Shown here one piece after another: positions 1 through 13,300 of a DNA stretch of 64,000 bases. The position numbers and the translations under genes are program-made. Each line of letters starts with the position of its first letter. The stretch's first letter is position 1. Source of the DNA: Lichenostomus cassidix (taxonomy: Eukaryota > Chordata > Aves > Passeriformes > Meliphagidae); the NCBI GenBank assembly GCA_008360975.2, contig CM039211.1:4533522-4597521 (forward strand). Direction: 5' to 3'. The notes below the pieces were generated by a model, which made no database searches, had not been told where the DNA came from, and saw nothing but the letters and a program-made list of their open reading frames with translations.

Positions 1-28
1 ACAATTCTTATTCCTGCTCCTTTTGCAG

Positions 29-3000
29 TTTCCACTGGGGCCAGGCTCAGATGGACCCATGAGCGGACTGGGTGGAATGGATTCACACCACATGAATGGA
101 TCATTAGGTAATGGGAGTGAACACTGACAAACTGGGGGATTTCTGTGGCTAATTCTTGGAGTTCTGTGGAAGACAGTATGTAAAAATGTACAAACAAGCT
201 TGTAGATACCTCAGTGAGAGGAAGGGACTGATTTGAGGAGACTGTGGCAAGAATAAAAAATAAGTCATTGAAGCTCACTGAGGAGACTTGTGAACAATGA
301 CAGTTCAGCACAGGCATCTATCTCCTAAAGAGAATTACTTTTTTTAGGAATTTAGGAATTCCTAAAAATTCCTAAATTACATTTGGGAATGCCTGTCCCT
401 GAAATTTGAGATTACTTTATATATGGACTTTTACAGCCATTCTTTATCTATTACAATCCTAAAATGGATAGTTGGTTTAACTAATAATGATGCATATTGC
501 ATTCAAATAAATGAAAATCTTTGTGAGAGGCAGCCACACCTTTTCCTGTCATTTTCTGCAGCCTGAGAACTATTTCTCCTTAGCTAAAATGAAAAATTAA
601 ATTGAAACAATTATGGAAGGATTGTACATGTACCTAACATGTAATTTACCCTTTTGGACCATAACAAAATAACTCTTGGTAACATCTATGAAAACATATG
701 ATGTTTTCAGAGAGAGAGATCATTTTCCTTCTCAGCCCTAATTTGCCTGGCTGTATGAAATAGCTATTTCACTCTCCTCCCACAACTCCATTTTTTATTG
801 TTTTGCTGTGATACTCTTCTAGTTTTGTGCTCAGTACTCTTCCAGGATTTGTCTTTCCTGCAAATATGTGTCTTTTGCTGCTAAAAAAATGCTTTTCTTG
901 GTTCATCCATCCTTAAGTTGCATTTCCTTTATTCTTGGCTTTATCTGAGGGACAGCTACAGCATGTGAAAAAAAACCCAATTAGTTTTCAATAGTATTGC
1001 ACTCACTATATTTAATTTTATTTAGTTTCTGTTACTCTGTTCATCAGGATCATCTGGTTTCTTCTGAGATGCTTAGTACATGTAGTGCAGCAAAAGTTGA
1101 TGCAAGCTCAGATTGATTTAATGGATTATTCTGTACCAACTGTAAACTTTTACTGAGTGGTTTATGTTTTAAAATGTTGATGTTGCACTATATATTTTCT
1201 GTGAAAAAAGTTACTGGATTACCTTCAGCTCAAAAATAACTGAGTAATTGTCTTTTTTAATTTAAGGCTCAGGAGACATGGACAGTATTTCCAAAGTGAG
1301 TATCTAATCAAGGATTTTGAGATTTTAGAATGTTTCACTCCAAACTTATTTCTTTTGTCTCTGTTATGAATCTTTTTGTTATGCACCTTTATATCATATC
1401 TGTATTATGTATAATTACATCCAGTTCATAATCTGATTGATCATGTTGTAGGCTTTGATACTGTTAAAATAAATGAAACCAGTTCTAATAATCAATTCCA
1501 GTCAAATGTAAATTTGACACAATCTCCTTAGGGTGTTGCAGGATTGGATTTGTCACCTCTGTGAGGTAGTGTTAATATCTTAATCCTCAGGATAAATTCC
1601 CAAAAACTTGATTATGAAGTAGTTTCAGAAGAAGCACTGTTTTGATATCACAGCCATTAAATAGCTGGAAATGGATGTGAGTTGAATCTGCAGGGGTTTT
1701 GCATCTACAAAATTAATACTTGAATGCGTCACTTCTGTAAAAATAAAACTGCTGGAAACGTGACTGTCATCAACTTAGGAATTAATGAGCTGATGTGGCA
1801 TTGGCAAAGGGGCATGAATAAAGAGGACCCTGTGTTTTCATAACATTTTATAACATTCTCAGATGCAGCAGAAAGTAAAATGATGGACAGAAAAGACCAC
1901 ATTGCCTCAGTTGTGCTGTTGGGCTGTGCAGTGATGGGTGCAGTGGAACCCTCCTGTGAGATACCAGCATACAACACTTCTTTAATCAAAGGCTGTGTTT
2001 TTTCTTCATTTTATTGCAAACTGCAGTGTTTCTAAGGGAAAAAAAGCCAAAACATTTCCATCCCCATGGGATAATTTTTAAAGCCAGTGTTCCACTTAGA
2101 GCTATTCAGTATGTGCTATTACAGGTATCAGCAGCACTGAAAACTTGGGTCCAAAACAATTTACCTGGAAGTCTTGTAACATGTTAACCTGCATGAATAA
2201 CTCATGGAAATCACATTTGCTCTATGTGTTTTTTTAATAACTAAAAGAAAAATGCTGTTAATTTTGCCTGTAACAGTTGTCCATAAAACATGGATCCAGT
2301 CTTGGCAGAATCTGTACAGTTTACAGAATTCATAGGTTTTTAGAGAAGATTTTTATTAAATTGGCAGAATGGCAGAACATACAGTTTTTATGAAGTAGAT
2401 TGAGATGAGGGCAGCAAATTAACTGAAATTATGCATATTAAATAAACATTAATAACCAGCATTGGAATTTGCACAGGCATCAGAGGCACTCTTGCTTTGG
2501 AAGATCCCAAAGAGCTGCAGTGCTGGACCCCAAGTGGCCACAACAGCAGCCCAGGGGAATCACTAAAACAGAATTTTTTCAGGAATTTGTCCCTTTGGAG
2601 CTGGCATGCTATAGCAATGGCAGAATGTCAAAGCTTCATGCTACACAGAGCAAGACAGAATAGGGGGAAATCCCCCAGGAATGAGCAAAAGTGAGGAGCA
2701 TCATAAAGAATAAATGTGACAAGGTCTTTATATTCCTGGATTTTAAGGCCAGAGGGAGTGATGTGGGTGTGTGGCCTGACCTCCTGTGCAACACAGGGGC
2801 TCCCCTGAATTAAAGCCTGCTGAAGATACAGCAGCAGTGCTGAGCTGAGGCAGTTGGGTTCAGCTTTCTTTGGGCTGCAGCTCCCTGAATATCCTGGCTT
2901 CCCTGGATAGCAGACTTGATTGCCTGCTGCCAATAACCTTGTTAGGCTTTTAGTCATCTTTGATGGATGATGTCCAGCAGTCCTGGGGAGCACAGTTTGG

Positions 3001-6000
3001 GAAGCAGTGAATTAGACTGAAGAAAGCAGAAGAGCTAAGGCAGGGCTTTTCACCCAACTCTGAGCTGCATTTCAGATGCTGGAAAAGAAGTTCTGCTTGC
3101 ATGCCATGTATGTAATTAGTTTGGTATTCATATTTATTCTGGGTTAAAGAAAAAGTCAAGGGAAGAACTGTGATGGACATAAGCATTGCATTACAAGGTC
3201 CATGGTTTAACTTCTCCCTTTCCATGACTGCTCTTTCTCCATCATGAGTCCTCCAAGTGGGAGATTAGCAGTGATGGGAAGAGGATTGTCCATGGTCCAG
3301 GCATGGGACAAGTAGTACTAATTGTAGTGTCTTCCATAACCATGTGAGAGCTATGGATGCAGGATAATTTCCATGGAAATTACCTTGTTTCACCCATTCT
3401 CCTTGTGAAGTTGCAGAGGTAGTTGTGCACTTCTGTAAAAAAAAGACTAACAGATAATTTTTGGAAGGCTTTAGATTGTTACTGTTTCAGTAAATTGAGA
3501 CCACAATGAGCAGACCTCAGGCAGAGGCCTTTGAAAAGGTCTGAGCAGACCAGATCCATCCTGTCTTTAAGTACATCTTTTGTCTGTCTTTAAGTACAAA
3601 CTCATAACTCACGTATGTCAGGCCTCACAGACATGGCTGCATTCAGCCACAGGGTTTAACGTGGTGACAGAACTTCCTCACATCCCTGGTGCAGCCTTTT
3701 ATAGCTGTTCTTGACTTCAGCAGGAGCAGATGCTGGCTATAACCTGAAAATGAGGCACAGGTAAATATTCCTTGCTTCAGGCAAGAGAACATTACTTAAC
3801 AGGCTAAATTTAGTGACTGAATCATGCAGAGCCCTGCTGGGGCTGATGTTTTGATCCTTGAGAGCCTCAGTGCACTGCACAGTGCATCTGAGTGCACCAA
3901 GCATTGTGTGGAGCATGCCCTGGGCACACCTGGTGAGGCTGGGAAATGAACTGAAACCTTCAGCACTGAATCTGTATTTTAAAATCTTATTTAACAGAAC
4001 TCTCCCAGTAATATGAGCATGAGCAACCAGCCTGGCACTCCCAGGGATGACAGTGAGATGGGCGGAAACTTCCTAAACCCTTTCCAGAGTGAGAGCGTAA
4101 GTATTTCATTACCTGGGTTTTTGGGTTTCAAAGGTGAACCTTTCTCTCTGGCCTGTTGTTTAAAAAAAGAAAATTCAAAAGTCCTGTAGAATAGTTGTAG
4201 TGCAGCACTGTGTCTTGCATGTCTTTTAATAGTTTCTGAAAGTACAGTATTGATTTGAATTAAAAATACTGTGCAAAAGAGAGTTGAAACTGGAAAAGGT
4301 GGGAGGTGTAGGTTTACTTCAGAAATTCTTTTTCTGGGCTAAGGGGTCAGTGGTCAGTGAAAAAACAGGGTTTACAATGAAGTATGGATGAGAGCACCCA
4401 GAGGTTACATGCTGAAAAGGTGCAGTGTGCCATTAGAGCTCTAAAATGCAAAGGTTCCCATTAATGTTCGTTCTGGGGCAAATTATGGGTTTTTTTTTAA
4501 ATGGATAATGCTTAAGGCAACAAAAGATGGTGTAAAACACATTACAGAGCAAGTCTGTGGTACTGTCATACTCATGTGCCTGAAGCTGGGTTTCTGAATC
4601 CACATCTAAGTCCCTAAACAGGACTGTGACCTCATTACCTATGCCAGTGGTGACCTGCAGCTCAGTCAACAGCTTCTGTTAGATCACAGCACAGTTGAGT
4701 TCCATAGAAAATTTCTTGGGAATCAGATTTTGAGGGGTTTTGGGAGGTTTCCTTTTTTAGCTAGTGAAAAGGAAGAGTTTCTGCGTGTTAGCTGTTGGTG
4801 GGCACACATACAGGTTGTGTGGAGTGTTGGAGAAAACAGTGGTTTTACACAACTTAAAAAGAGCAATGTTTAATATCTGCCAAAATGCCAGTATGCACAG
4901 AACCTCTCTGAAATGTGGTCACAGTTCCTGGCAGCCCTTGGCTCCCAACCTGGCTCGCTCTGCTGTGCTGAGGGCAGGCAGGGTCACTGACATGGCCATG
5001 GGAAAAAGAGGACATCAGTTCAGTGTCCTCAGGCTCTTACTGGGTTCTGGGTGCTCCTGGGTGTTTTGCTGCCTGGAAGAGCAAGGGACTCAGATTTCTG
5101 AAGGTTTTGTTGAGATTTATGCCTGCAGAGCATCCCTGTCTGCTCCCAGGGACTGCTGCCTCTCTAACACAAGTTGCTCTGTTGTCCTGGGGAGCTGCCT
5201 TGCTTTCCAATCCATATTTTGCCACTTGGCTGCTCAGAGCAGGCATTATCATGGAGTCCTTTCTCACGCAGATTTGCTGTTCAGTTCACCAGGAATTTGG
5301 GTCAGGCGTGGGTGACAGTGCAGGACTTAACAAGAAGTTAAAAATTCTAAACACATTGAGACCATGGTTTGATTCCTTTCCCAAAGTGATTCCCCAGATA
5401 CCTTGGCTCAGATACAGGAAATTACTTGAGCAGGTGCTTTCTCTAAGCCTCTGAGCTGGAAGTCAGTCCTGTGTAGTTTACATGATGGGAAAGACCCATC
5501 TAAAACGCTTTTTCTATATGCTTGAGCACTTGGAAATGGCCAGCTTGGAGCTTAAGCCTTGGTAGGATATATATGGCACATGTGCTCTCAAAGGCAAAAT
5601 TATCTTTCCTTTTTCTTCTGTCGGTTTTCAAAGTGCTGATAATTCCTGCATTTGAACATCTTCCTCTACTCAGAGGATTTCAGGCCAAATTAAGTGTTTC
5701 TGTAGTCCAGAGTTTTCAATTTAAAAACAAATTAGGTTTATAGAAGTGCATTTCTTCTAGGCATAGTGATGTCCTGTTGATTTTAATGAGGCACTGCCAA
5801 CCTTAGGGTAGCTGTAGCTTGGGTAAGGGCTGCAGTTCAGTTTGTGTCACTACAACAGTGTGATGTGATGATTGAATTTCTATTTCACATAACTGAGAAT
5901 GACCACTGGTCCCTGATTGAAATGACCACTGGCCACTGATTTAGCTTGCCCCCTAAAATTGCTAACACAAAATAATACAGACCAAAAGCCCAACTTAATC

Positions 6001-6452
6001 ACAGTAATACATATCTTTGCTCCTTTCTTCCTGTAAAGTAATAAAAACCCCCAAAATCTTTCTGGGTTTCAGCTAGCCATGAATGTGGCCAGTCTACCTG
6101 CGGCTAGGCACGTGGCCAGGTAAATTCCCCAGTAGCCAGCATTGGCCAGGAGAGGGGTAGAAAGCCTCAGTGAGGTATTGGTTCATGCCAGCACCCAGGT
6201 AACACCAAAACAGCCCTTCGTCAGCAGTAGCTGCATGTTTGCTTGAGAGACACACAGCAGAAGCTCTGGGGACACAAACTGAGCTACACCCCAGCCACGG
6301 CTACAGCACAAATTCAGGAGGGAGCTCAGTGAACATGATGACTCATTGCTGCAGTCCAGCTGTGGATGTAGCTACCTGAGGGGGAGGGAATGTTTGTTAA
6401 AATGTGGATTCCTCTCTTGCAGTACTCCCCTAGCATGACAATGAGTGTGTGA
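29..6452 (+). CDS. SSBP2: Single-stranded DNA-binding protein 2, C-terminal coding exons (partial gene)
   Basis: Four coding exons are visible: 29-107, 1267-1295, 3998-4096 and 6423-6452 (stop TGA). All have AG/GT boundaries and join in phase to 78 codons plus stop. The peptide contains the Gly/Met/Ser-rich stretch [18 protein letters not shown], then GDMDSISK, then [20 protein letters not shown], and ends [10 protein letters not shown]. This is the conserved C-terminus of the SSBP2/3/4 family. These nuclear cofactors bind LDB1 through an N-terminal LisH/LUFS domain, which lies outside the window to the left, and stabilise LIM-homeodomain/LDB transcription complexes. The C-terminus is shared among paralogues, so the SSBP2 call rests on both the peptide and the adjacent ACOT12 and ZCCHC9, which flank SSBP2 in other vertebrates. 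The 29-bp second exon is very small. Nothing suggests a pseudogene. Confidence 0.93.
108..6422 (+). other. SSBP2 introns (three)
   Basis: The introns are 108-1266, 1296-3997 and 4097-6422. They are AT-rich and I see no further exons or RNA genes in them. The one local structure I noticed is an imperfect palindrome at 344-377, centred on ggaattcc and built from TTTAGGAATT-type arms with a two-base bulge. ORFs in this stretch are short and show no family resemblance. Confidence 0.7.
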
Positions 6453-7346
6453 GCTGTCCCCAAGTGTCGCCATGAAGACCACAGTGAGTTGGCCCTCTCC
6501 AGAGAGCTACTGCAGAAGAAAATTATAAGTCCCAGTGTACAGTTTAACTAAAGGATCTCAGACACAATCAGACCCACCTGTTTTTTTTTTCCTACCATCT
6601 CCCCCATTTTGTCAAGACAGTGGGTCCCAAACATGCTTGAGACAACTGTAAGGAGTGGCATGAGCCAAGTGCCCGAGGTGGAGCTGCGAGCGCCTGTCTG
6701 TGTGTTCGTGCGTGGGTCGGCGTGGGGTGTGTGTGACACACAACTGCACACACACACACACAGACCCCAGGACATTGTAACATACTATCACATGGCATCT
6801 TATGTAGAAATCAGAAGTAGGGACTTTTATTCCATTTCTTCTTTTCTTTTTTTTTTTTCCACGTTTACATTTTAATTATTAAAATTTGCTTTCCCTCTCC
6901 CCTCCTGAACTGTTTTATGTTGCATATATCACTGCTTTATAAGTTATTTTTTAAGTTGAACTCAAAGGATAAATTCTTTTGGTTTTGTTAGTGTCTGCCA
7001 TTATGGATAGGAATAAAATTGCTTATACGAGCTTTCATTAACTTGTGTTTGATACCAGCTACCCTGTGAATCATGAATTGTACTGTCTCAAGAAATAGAA
7101 GAAAGCTCATCTTAATTTTTAGGAGAAATTTAATAACTTCCACCTAGTTTGGGGATTTTTTTTAATACTTTGCCTTTAAGAGAAAAAAAAAGCACTGAAG
7201 GTTATTTTTCTTCCTTAATTGAAGCCTAATATCTGCAATATCTATTTTAAATGGAAGCCTGAATTTGATACAAGCTTCTCAGTTTATATAGAGTACTATA
7301 AGGTTACTGTAAGTGAGCTCCAATTGCTATAGAATCTAGCAATAAA
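6453..7346 (+). other. SSBP2: SSBP2 proximal 3' UTR with candidate poly(A) signals
   Basis: The region directly downstream of the SSBP2 stop is AT-rich. It carries AATAAA hexamers at 7012-7017 and 7341-7346, which are candidate cleavage signals. A short CA/TG-rich tract lies at 6736-6762. Transcript ends cannot be fixed from sequence alone; these are the first plausible signals after the stop. Confidence 0.55.
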
Positions 7347-10300
7347 GTGTCAGGGCTTCTCCTGCCCTTGGAATTGAGTTTTCTATTTAGCATGGTCTTC
7401 TGTAGGGGTGGTAGTTAGCGGAAATACAGTAGAATCCTTATTATCAAAACATTTTCTAAATACTTACAATTTAACGTTTCCCATTTTCAGTGATTCTCAA
7501 ACAGATATGAGCAATCCATGTTCCTAGTTATAAACAGTGTTTCCCAAGCCCACTTAGAAAATCAGGTCACCCTGCTGCTTTGGGTGTGTGTTTTCTACCA
7601 TTTCTGCCAGAATTACTTGCCCCAAAACTTTCCAGTCAGCAGCCTTTTTTTATTTTTGTTGAGCCAAAATGCCACAGTAAACTTTATATGACTACTAGCC
7701 TTGTGAGGGTGTTACCTTTTGCCATGAACAGAAGAGGAACAGAGGTCTGGGCCCTTTTTTAAGGAGGACAGCCAGTTAGGTCTGAAAGCTAGGGAAAGAA
7801 TGCAGAAAAGGGCCTAAAGGAAACACTTCTGGAAGCATTCCCATTTCTCTTCAGGCAGAGCTCTGAAACCAAGATTATGGTACATTTACTTAGTTCCTAA
7901 TGATTTTCAGTTCGAGTGAGCAAAAGGCTGATGATCAGCAATGCAGGCACAGAGTGGCTCAGCAGAAATTCATGCCACAGACGAACAGCAAATTCCTGTC
8001 CTTGGACCTCAGTCTAGAAAAGCCACTTGCAGCAGAGGAGCAGTTCTGGGATGTGGTGTGTCCATGTGCAAGGGGATTTTTTCATGAACTTGTGGTAAAG
8101 GAACACATGTGATAGGCTTGTGATGGTAGCTGAACATAATGGGATGGGTAAGGAATATTATAATTTCTTTAATTTTTATTTCCATATATTATATGTGTAT
8201 AATATATGCAAATAAAAAGATTTAACACTTCAGTCTCTTGTTAGGGCTATTCAAAGATGAGATTCTCAGAGGATTAAAATTATGTTGAAGTATCAAAGAT
8301 TTTGGTAGCATTACTTCTTAGTAAGGACGACTTGATTAGTTGTAAACATGACCTAGATAGTCATTATATGGTTTTGTAGACTGTATTCCTATTGATTATG
8401 AGGATCACATTCAGTTGCTTCTCTTTGGAAAGCACTGTGTTGCTGTCTCCAAAGATGCTGGGAGACCCTGCTATTGGCTTAAGTCACAAACACAGAATCA
8501 GGTGTAATTTCCTCAGACCCTTTGCTGTTGTCACCAACACCGCTGGTGTGTCCCCAGGTGTCCTTGCAGGTTGTCCTGTGTTTGCCACCTGTGTTGTCTG
8601 TGGCAGCCTTCCAGGGCCCTGAGGACTCCTTCCTGCCCAGTCTCAGTCAGATGATGTCACTGCTGGTGGACTCAGGTAGATGGGAGCAGGGCACCAGCCC
8701 ATTCCAAGGGTAACTCCAAAGCCCATTCCCAGGTTGGGGAGCTGTTAGGCACCTCGGAAGGATGGAACTCTGAACATTAAACCTGTGCATGGAACTGCAG
8801 ACACAGATTGGATGTCATTATCAAAGCATGTTATCCTCATTTTTATACAAGAGCATAACATCCTTTCAAGCACATGATTTAGTCGCTGTGTCCTGCGTTC
8901 CTCACACCCACATAGCTCCACACAGCAGCTGATGTCACTAATGCTTTGTCCAAGGCTGCACCCAGCCTCAGCCAGGCTTCTGGAGAGGCCAGGCTCTGCA
9001 GCTGACCAATGGAAAACAATCTTATGTGCTAATTACTCAACTTCAAAATTACACCTTTGGATTATTTTTTTTCTTAATATGCACAGGGCTTTTTGCTTGT
9101 TAATTTTTCTTTTGCTTATAAAAAAATTACAAAAAATTTCTTTTAATTTTTCTTGTGCTTACAAATCCTTGTGGGATTTCATGATATCTGGAGTATCAAT
9201 ATGGGAAGAAACAGTATTCCCAAGCACTCAATTTTTGTTCCCTCTTAGATTTCTTATGCTCCAGATACCAGGAGCAATGTAACTGCTGTTTGTTTCTGTC
9301 CTTATGCAACAGCATTGTTGATAATGTCAGAACTTGTCCATCTCTGGGAGGGATTTCATTTTAAGTGGTGCAGGATACTTCTTCTTATACTGTGTTTTTA
9401 GATAGATCTTGCTCTTTAATGTAGAAATAAATAGATGGTGATTCTGACAATAGCTCTTTCAGGCAAGGTTGAAGTAAGCCTTTTTAAAACCAGAAGTGAT
9501 TAAATCTTAGAGTAGCAGAAATGAGGAGTAAGGGATCTCTTACAATGTGAGAACTCTTATAAATATTCTGGCTTTGTAGAAATCAGCTGAAACTGGATTC
9601 ACCTGTGAACTTCACAGTGAAACTAGTGTCTTAACTGCTGCTTAAACCTGTGGAAAGGAGCACTCAGATCCAGATTTATCTCCATGTCCAAGTCTTGTGT
9701 AGGCAAGAACAGGGTCTGGGGCAAGGAAGAAGCTGTCTGAATCACAGGTAAACCATGTGGCCTGCATGCATTTACAAAATACCTGGGTATTTGCATGTAG
9801 GAGTTGAGTTATTTGCTTAATTGCCTGAGAATGAGGAAAAACTGCAGTTGCATTCCCCCCAAAAATTCTGCTACCCAACAGTTCATGTGTTCGGAGCCAG
9901 TAACAACTTCCAGGCTTTCATCCCGTTCCCCATGATGTAGGATTAAATGTTCCCTGTCCCAGGGCTTCCAGCTGTTCCCTTCCCTTCTAAGGGAATAGTC
10001 TATGAGAAATGTATGGGCTAATTATTTATTTTAAATAATTCCAATTGGGAAGAAGTGAATAGAAGCTTATTTCTTTAAGGATGCATCCAAGGACACCTTC
10101 TTGAACTGCCTAAAAACATTTGAATTTCCCTCTGTTCTGTGGCTAGCAAATGCCATACTGCCTGTACAGATGATTTGGAATTTGATTTAATGAGGGAGCA
10201 GCTGTTACATTATTCAGTGTTGATCATTTTATTCACTATGACTTTTCAGCTGATACATGTTGCATGGATTTCTATTTCCATATCAGTTAATTGTTAAATG

Positions 10301-13300
10301 TTTTCCCTGTTTCTAGTCAGCTCTGACTGAGCTCTGACAACTGTAATTGTTGTTGTTAGGGTGGCTAAGTATGGACTGGATTCTTCAGTATTTGACCCTA
10401 CACATTTGCATTTCAAGAATGTAGATCATACCATAATGATTTTAAAAGTACAGGTAAATGTATTTCTCTTTAATTCACTGTAAGTGGTGATACAACTGTG
10501 TGTCTTGTCCCAGACACACTTGGGTTTGCTCAGGCTGTAAGGGTGGGAATCCTGACAAAGCACATCTTTCAAATAAATCCCTGAAAACTATTTCAACACT
10601 GACACCTCACAGGGAGGATCCAATTCATGATTCAGTGATCCAAAACAATTGTAAAAAGTAAGGCATAAATTAGTTAGATTTAAATTTTACTGTATGCAGC
10701 TCTCTCTACTTTTCAGATACTATTGGCACAGTCGTATAAGCTGCTGTTTGTGCTTGTGCTAAAACTTTGATGAAACCACTCAAAAAAAGTAATTTTTTGG
10801 TTAGGATTTCACCCTAGTCTGGGTCAAATATATAACTTACCTGTGGTGTGACATTATTTGGCAGATGTAAAAACTGAGTACACAGAGCAAAATACAGAGG
10901 GTCTGTTGAAATTACTGAAAAAATGTTTCAACCTGAAAAATGAGAAAAGATAATTTAAATTACTGCTTTGAGTGCATTCATGTATTGTGCCTACATATTG
11001 GAATCAAATTAGAGTACCAAATCTAGAAAAAATAAATGGATCATCGACAGCACATCAAAACTCTGATCTGGCCAACACCTTCATCTTGGTTTGAAATTGA
11101 GCCTGCACATAGTTAATTTTAAACAGATCCAAGAGCACAGGTAGCATCCTTCAGGCAAGTTTAAAAGTAGGACTGTAATGATCTAAACCCATGCTTGAAC
11201 ATGGACAGTCTAGAGGTCAAATTCTTTCCTAAGCAGACTTATTTTACAGATTTTACCAGTGCAGGAGCATGTTTATGTATCGATGGTACTGACATGCGGA
11301 GCAGATTTGGCTTTCTTCTGTTTCTTACTTTATTGGAGCTTTGTTCACTATTACATGAACTATTTTTGTGAATTTGTTCTTCCATCTTGTTTTCAATTGT
11401 GCAGCCATAGTTTCCCTCAACACAGCCAACAGCTTTGCAGTTTTAGTCCAAACTTCTGTTGGGTCACTGTTCTTCATTTAAGCTTAAAATGTGTAAGAAA
11501 GCCTCTCATGTAATGGGAAAACTTGCCATAAAAATGTATAAAGGTTTTCTTGGGTACATGTTTTCAAATTTAATAAATGCAGTTTTCGGTTATAATGCCA
11601 CTATTTCAGTTTTCTGTGCAAAAGAAACAGAGAGAGAAAAAAAATTCACCTTTTTCTTCTTTATTTGAATTCAGCATTGTAAATATTTGCTGAAAGACAT
11701 GTTTTTGGGGGAAATCAGATCAAAAAGAGATTTGCTGCCTAGTTGCTATAAATAATACAGCTGGACTTCACGCTGAAAGCTCCTTCCACATCCTCAAAAG
11801 TGTCCTGCTTGACATCGGATTTGTGTGAGTTTGTACAAAGCCTAATGCACAAATAGTGGTTTAATTTGCCTGTTCTGTGTTTCCAGTGTATCTTGTGGAT
11901 GGTTCAGGGTTCTGTGGTCTCAGAAGAGTGACCGAGTGGTCGAGCAGACTTGTTCCCAGGGTCAGGTGGCTCAGGACTGGGTAATTATCCACCAGAAACA
12001 AGGTGTTTGTTCGCTACCTCGCTGTTCTCTTGAGAACTTGCACAACTCTTCTTGCCCTTAGGTTCTGGGGATCCTTTTAAGATTTTGCAATGCTGAGACA
12101 AGAGGCTGAATTCTGGCAGTTTTAGCATAAGTTTTCATAGGGAAACAGCACAAATCATGGGGATTTTGAAAGGTGATGTGTTCTCAATGCCCTGGGTGAA
12201 CTAGGAAATAGACTGTACAACTTAGGAGTTTGGGCTATTGCAGATACTGAAATCATCAGTAATTGCTTTTGATGGGAGAAGTTATTGCTGTGGTACAACT
12301 GCTCTGATCCTTCAGGAGTCAAATTGTCGTCTGGATGAACTGGATACTTTAAGCTTTATTTCTATGGCTTTAACCTTCATGTTTTACTCACTCACACCTG
12401 GACTTCCCCATTAAATGTACTGTGCCAGATCTTTGCACAAAAATAAGTGCATTTTGCCCAGTAAACATGCAGGAAGTTGTTTACATCTGTAACTACAGCC
12501 CTGCTATAGAGATTTTATTTCATTATAGAGAAATTGAGCATAACAACAGTAAGGAGTGGCAGTGCACATCCTGAGAGCTCTCACTGCTCAAGATCAGGAA
12601 AGTTAGCATCCCAAATACTCACAAATTAGGCAAGATATTTCCTAACAGTGATATGAAATAGCTTGAAAGAAAAGCTGATTCTTGTCATGCAGATTAGAGG
12701 GGAAAAAATCCCAAATACAGGATGTATTTAATTGAGGTAGAAATTTACTAAGGCTCTGTGTAACAGAAGCACAAAGCACATCCAGTGTTTTAGTGGGAAA
12801 GCGAAGTGGAGTTACTAAATTGTTGTCAATAAATATAACATCCAAAAGCAAGTATAAGCTATTTTCATTTTTCTAGTCTCTTTTATTTTTTCTGATTATG
12901 TTGTAGTTTTGGTTTGATTTGCATTTACTTTAATGGATAAGGAAGAGAACACAAGTTCCTAAAGTAGGGCTGGAATGAATTAGAGACATGGAAGAGTGGT
13001 GTGAGTAAAGCTGGAGTTTTCTGTTAGTCAAAAATCTAGTAAATTTTTATATTATTATTATTTCTCCAGGACAAAAAGCATCCATACACCAAACTTTGGC
13101 TCTGTCATGGCTGTTTGAGAAGTGTGAGTCCAATTGCTCTGTGTGCTTGGAGACCAGTTTTGAGGGATATTTTGTTTGTTTGTTTGTTTGTTTGTTTGTT
13201 TTTGCAAGTATCCCCTTGCAGTGCATCTGTTTTGTGCATGTTTGGCTAAAACCACAAAACCGAGCCACTTTTTTAATGGATTGCTCTACACACATCTTGT

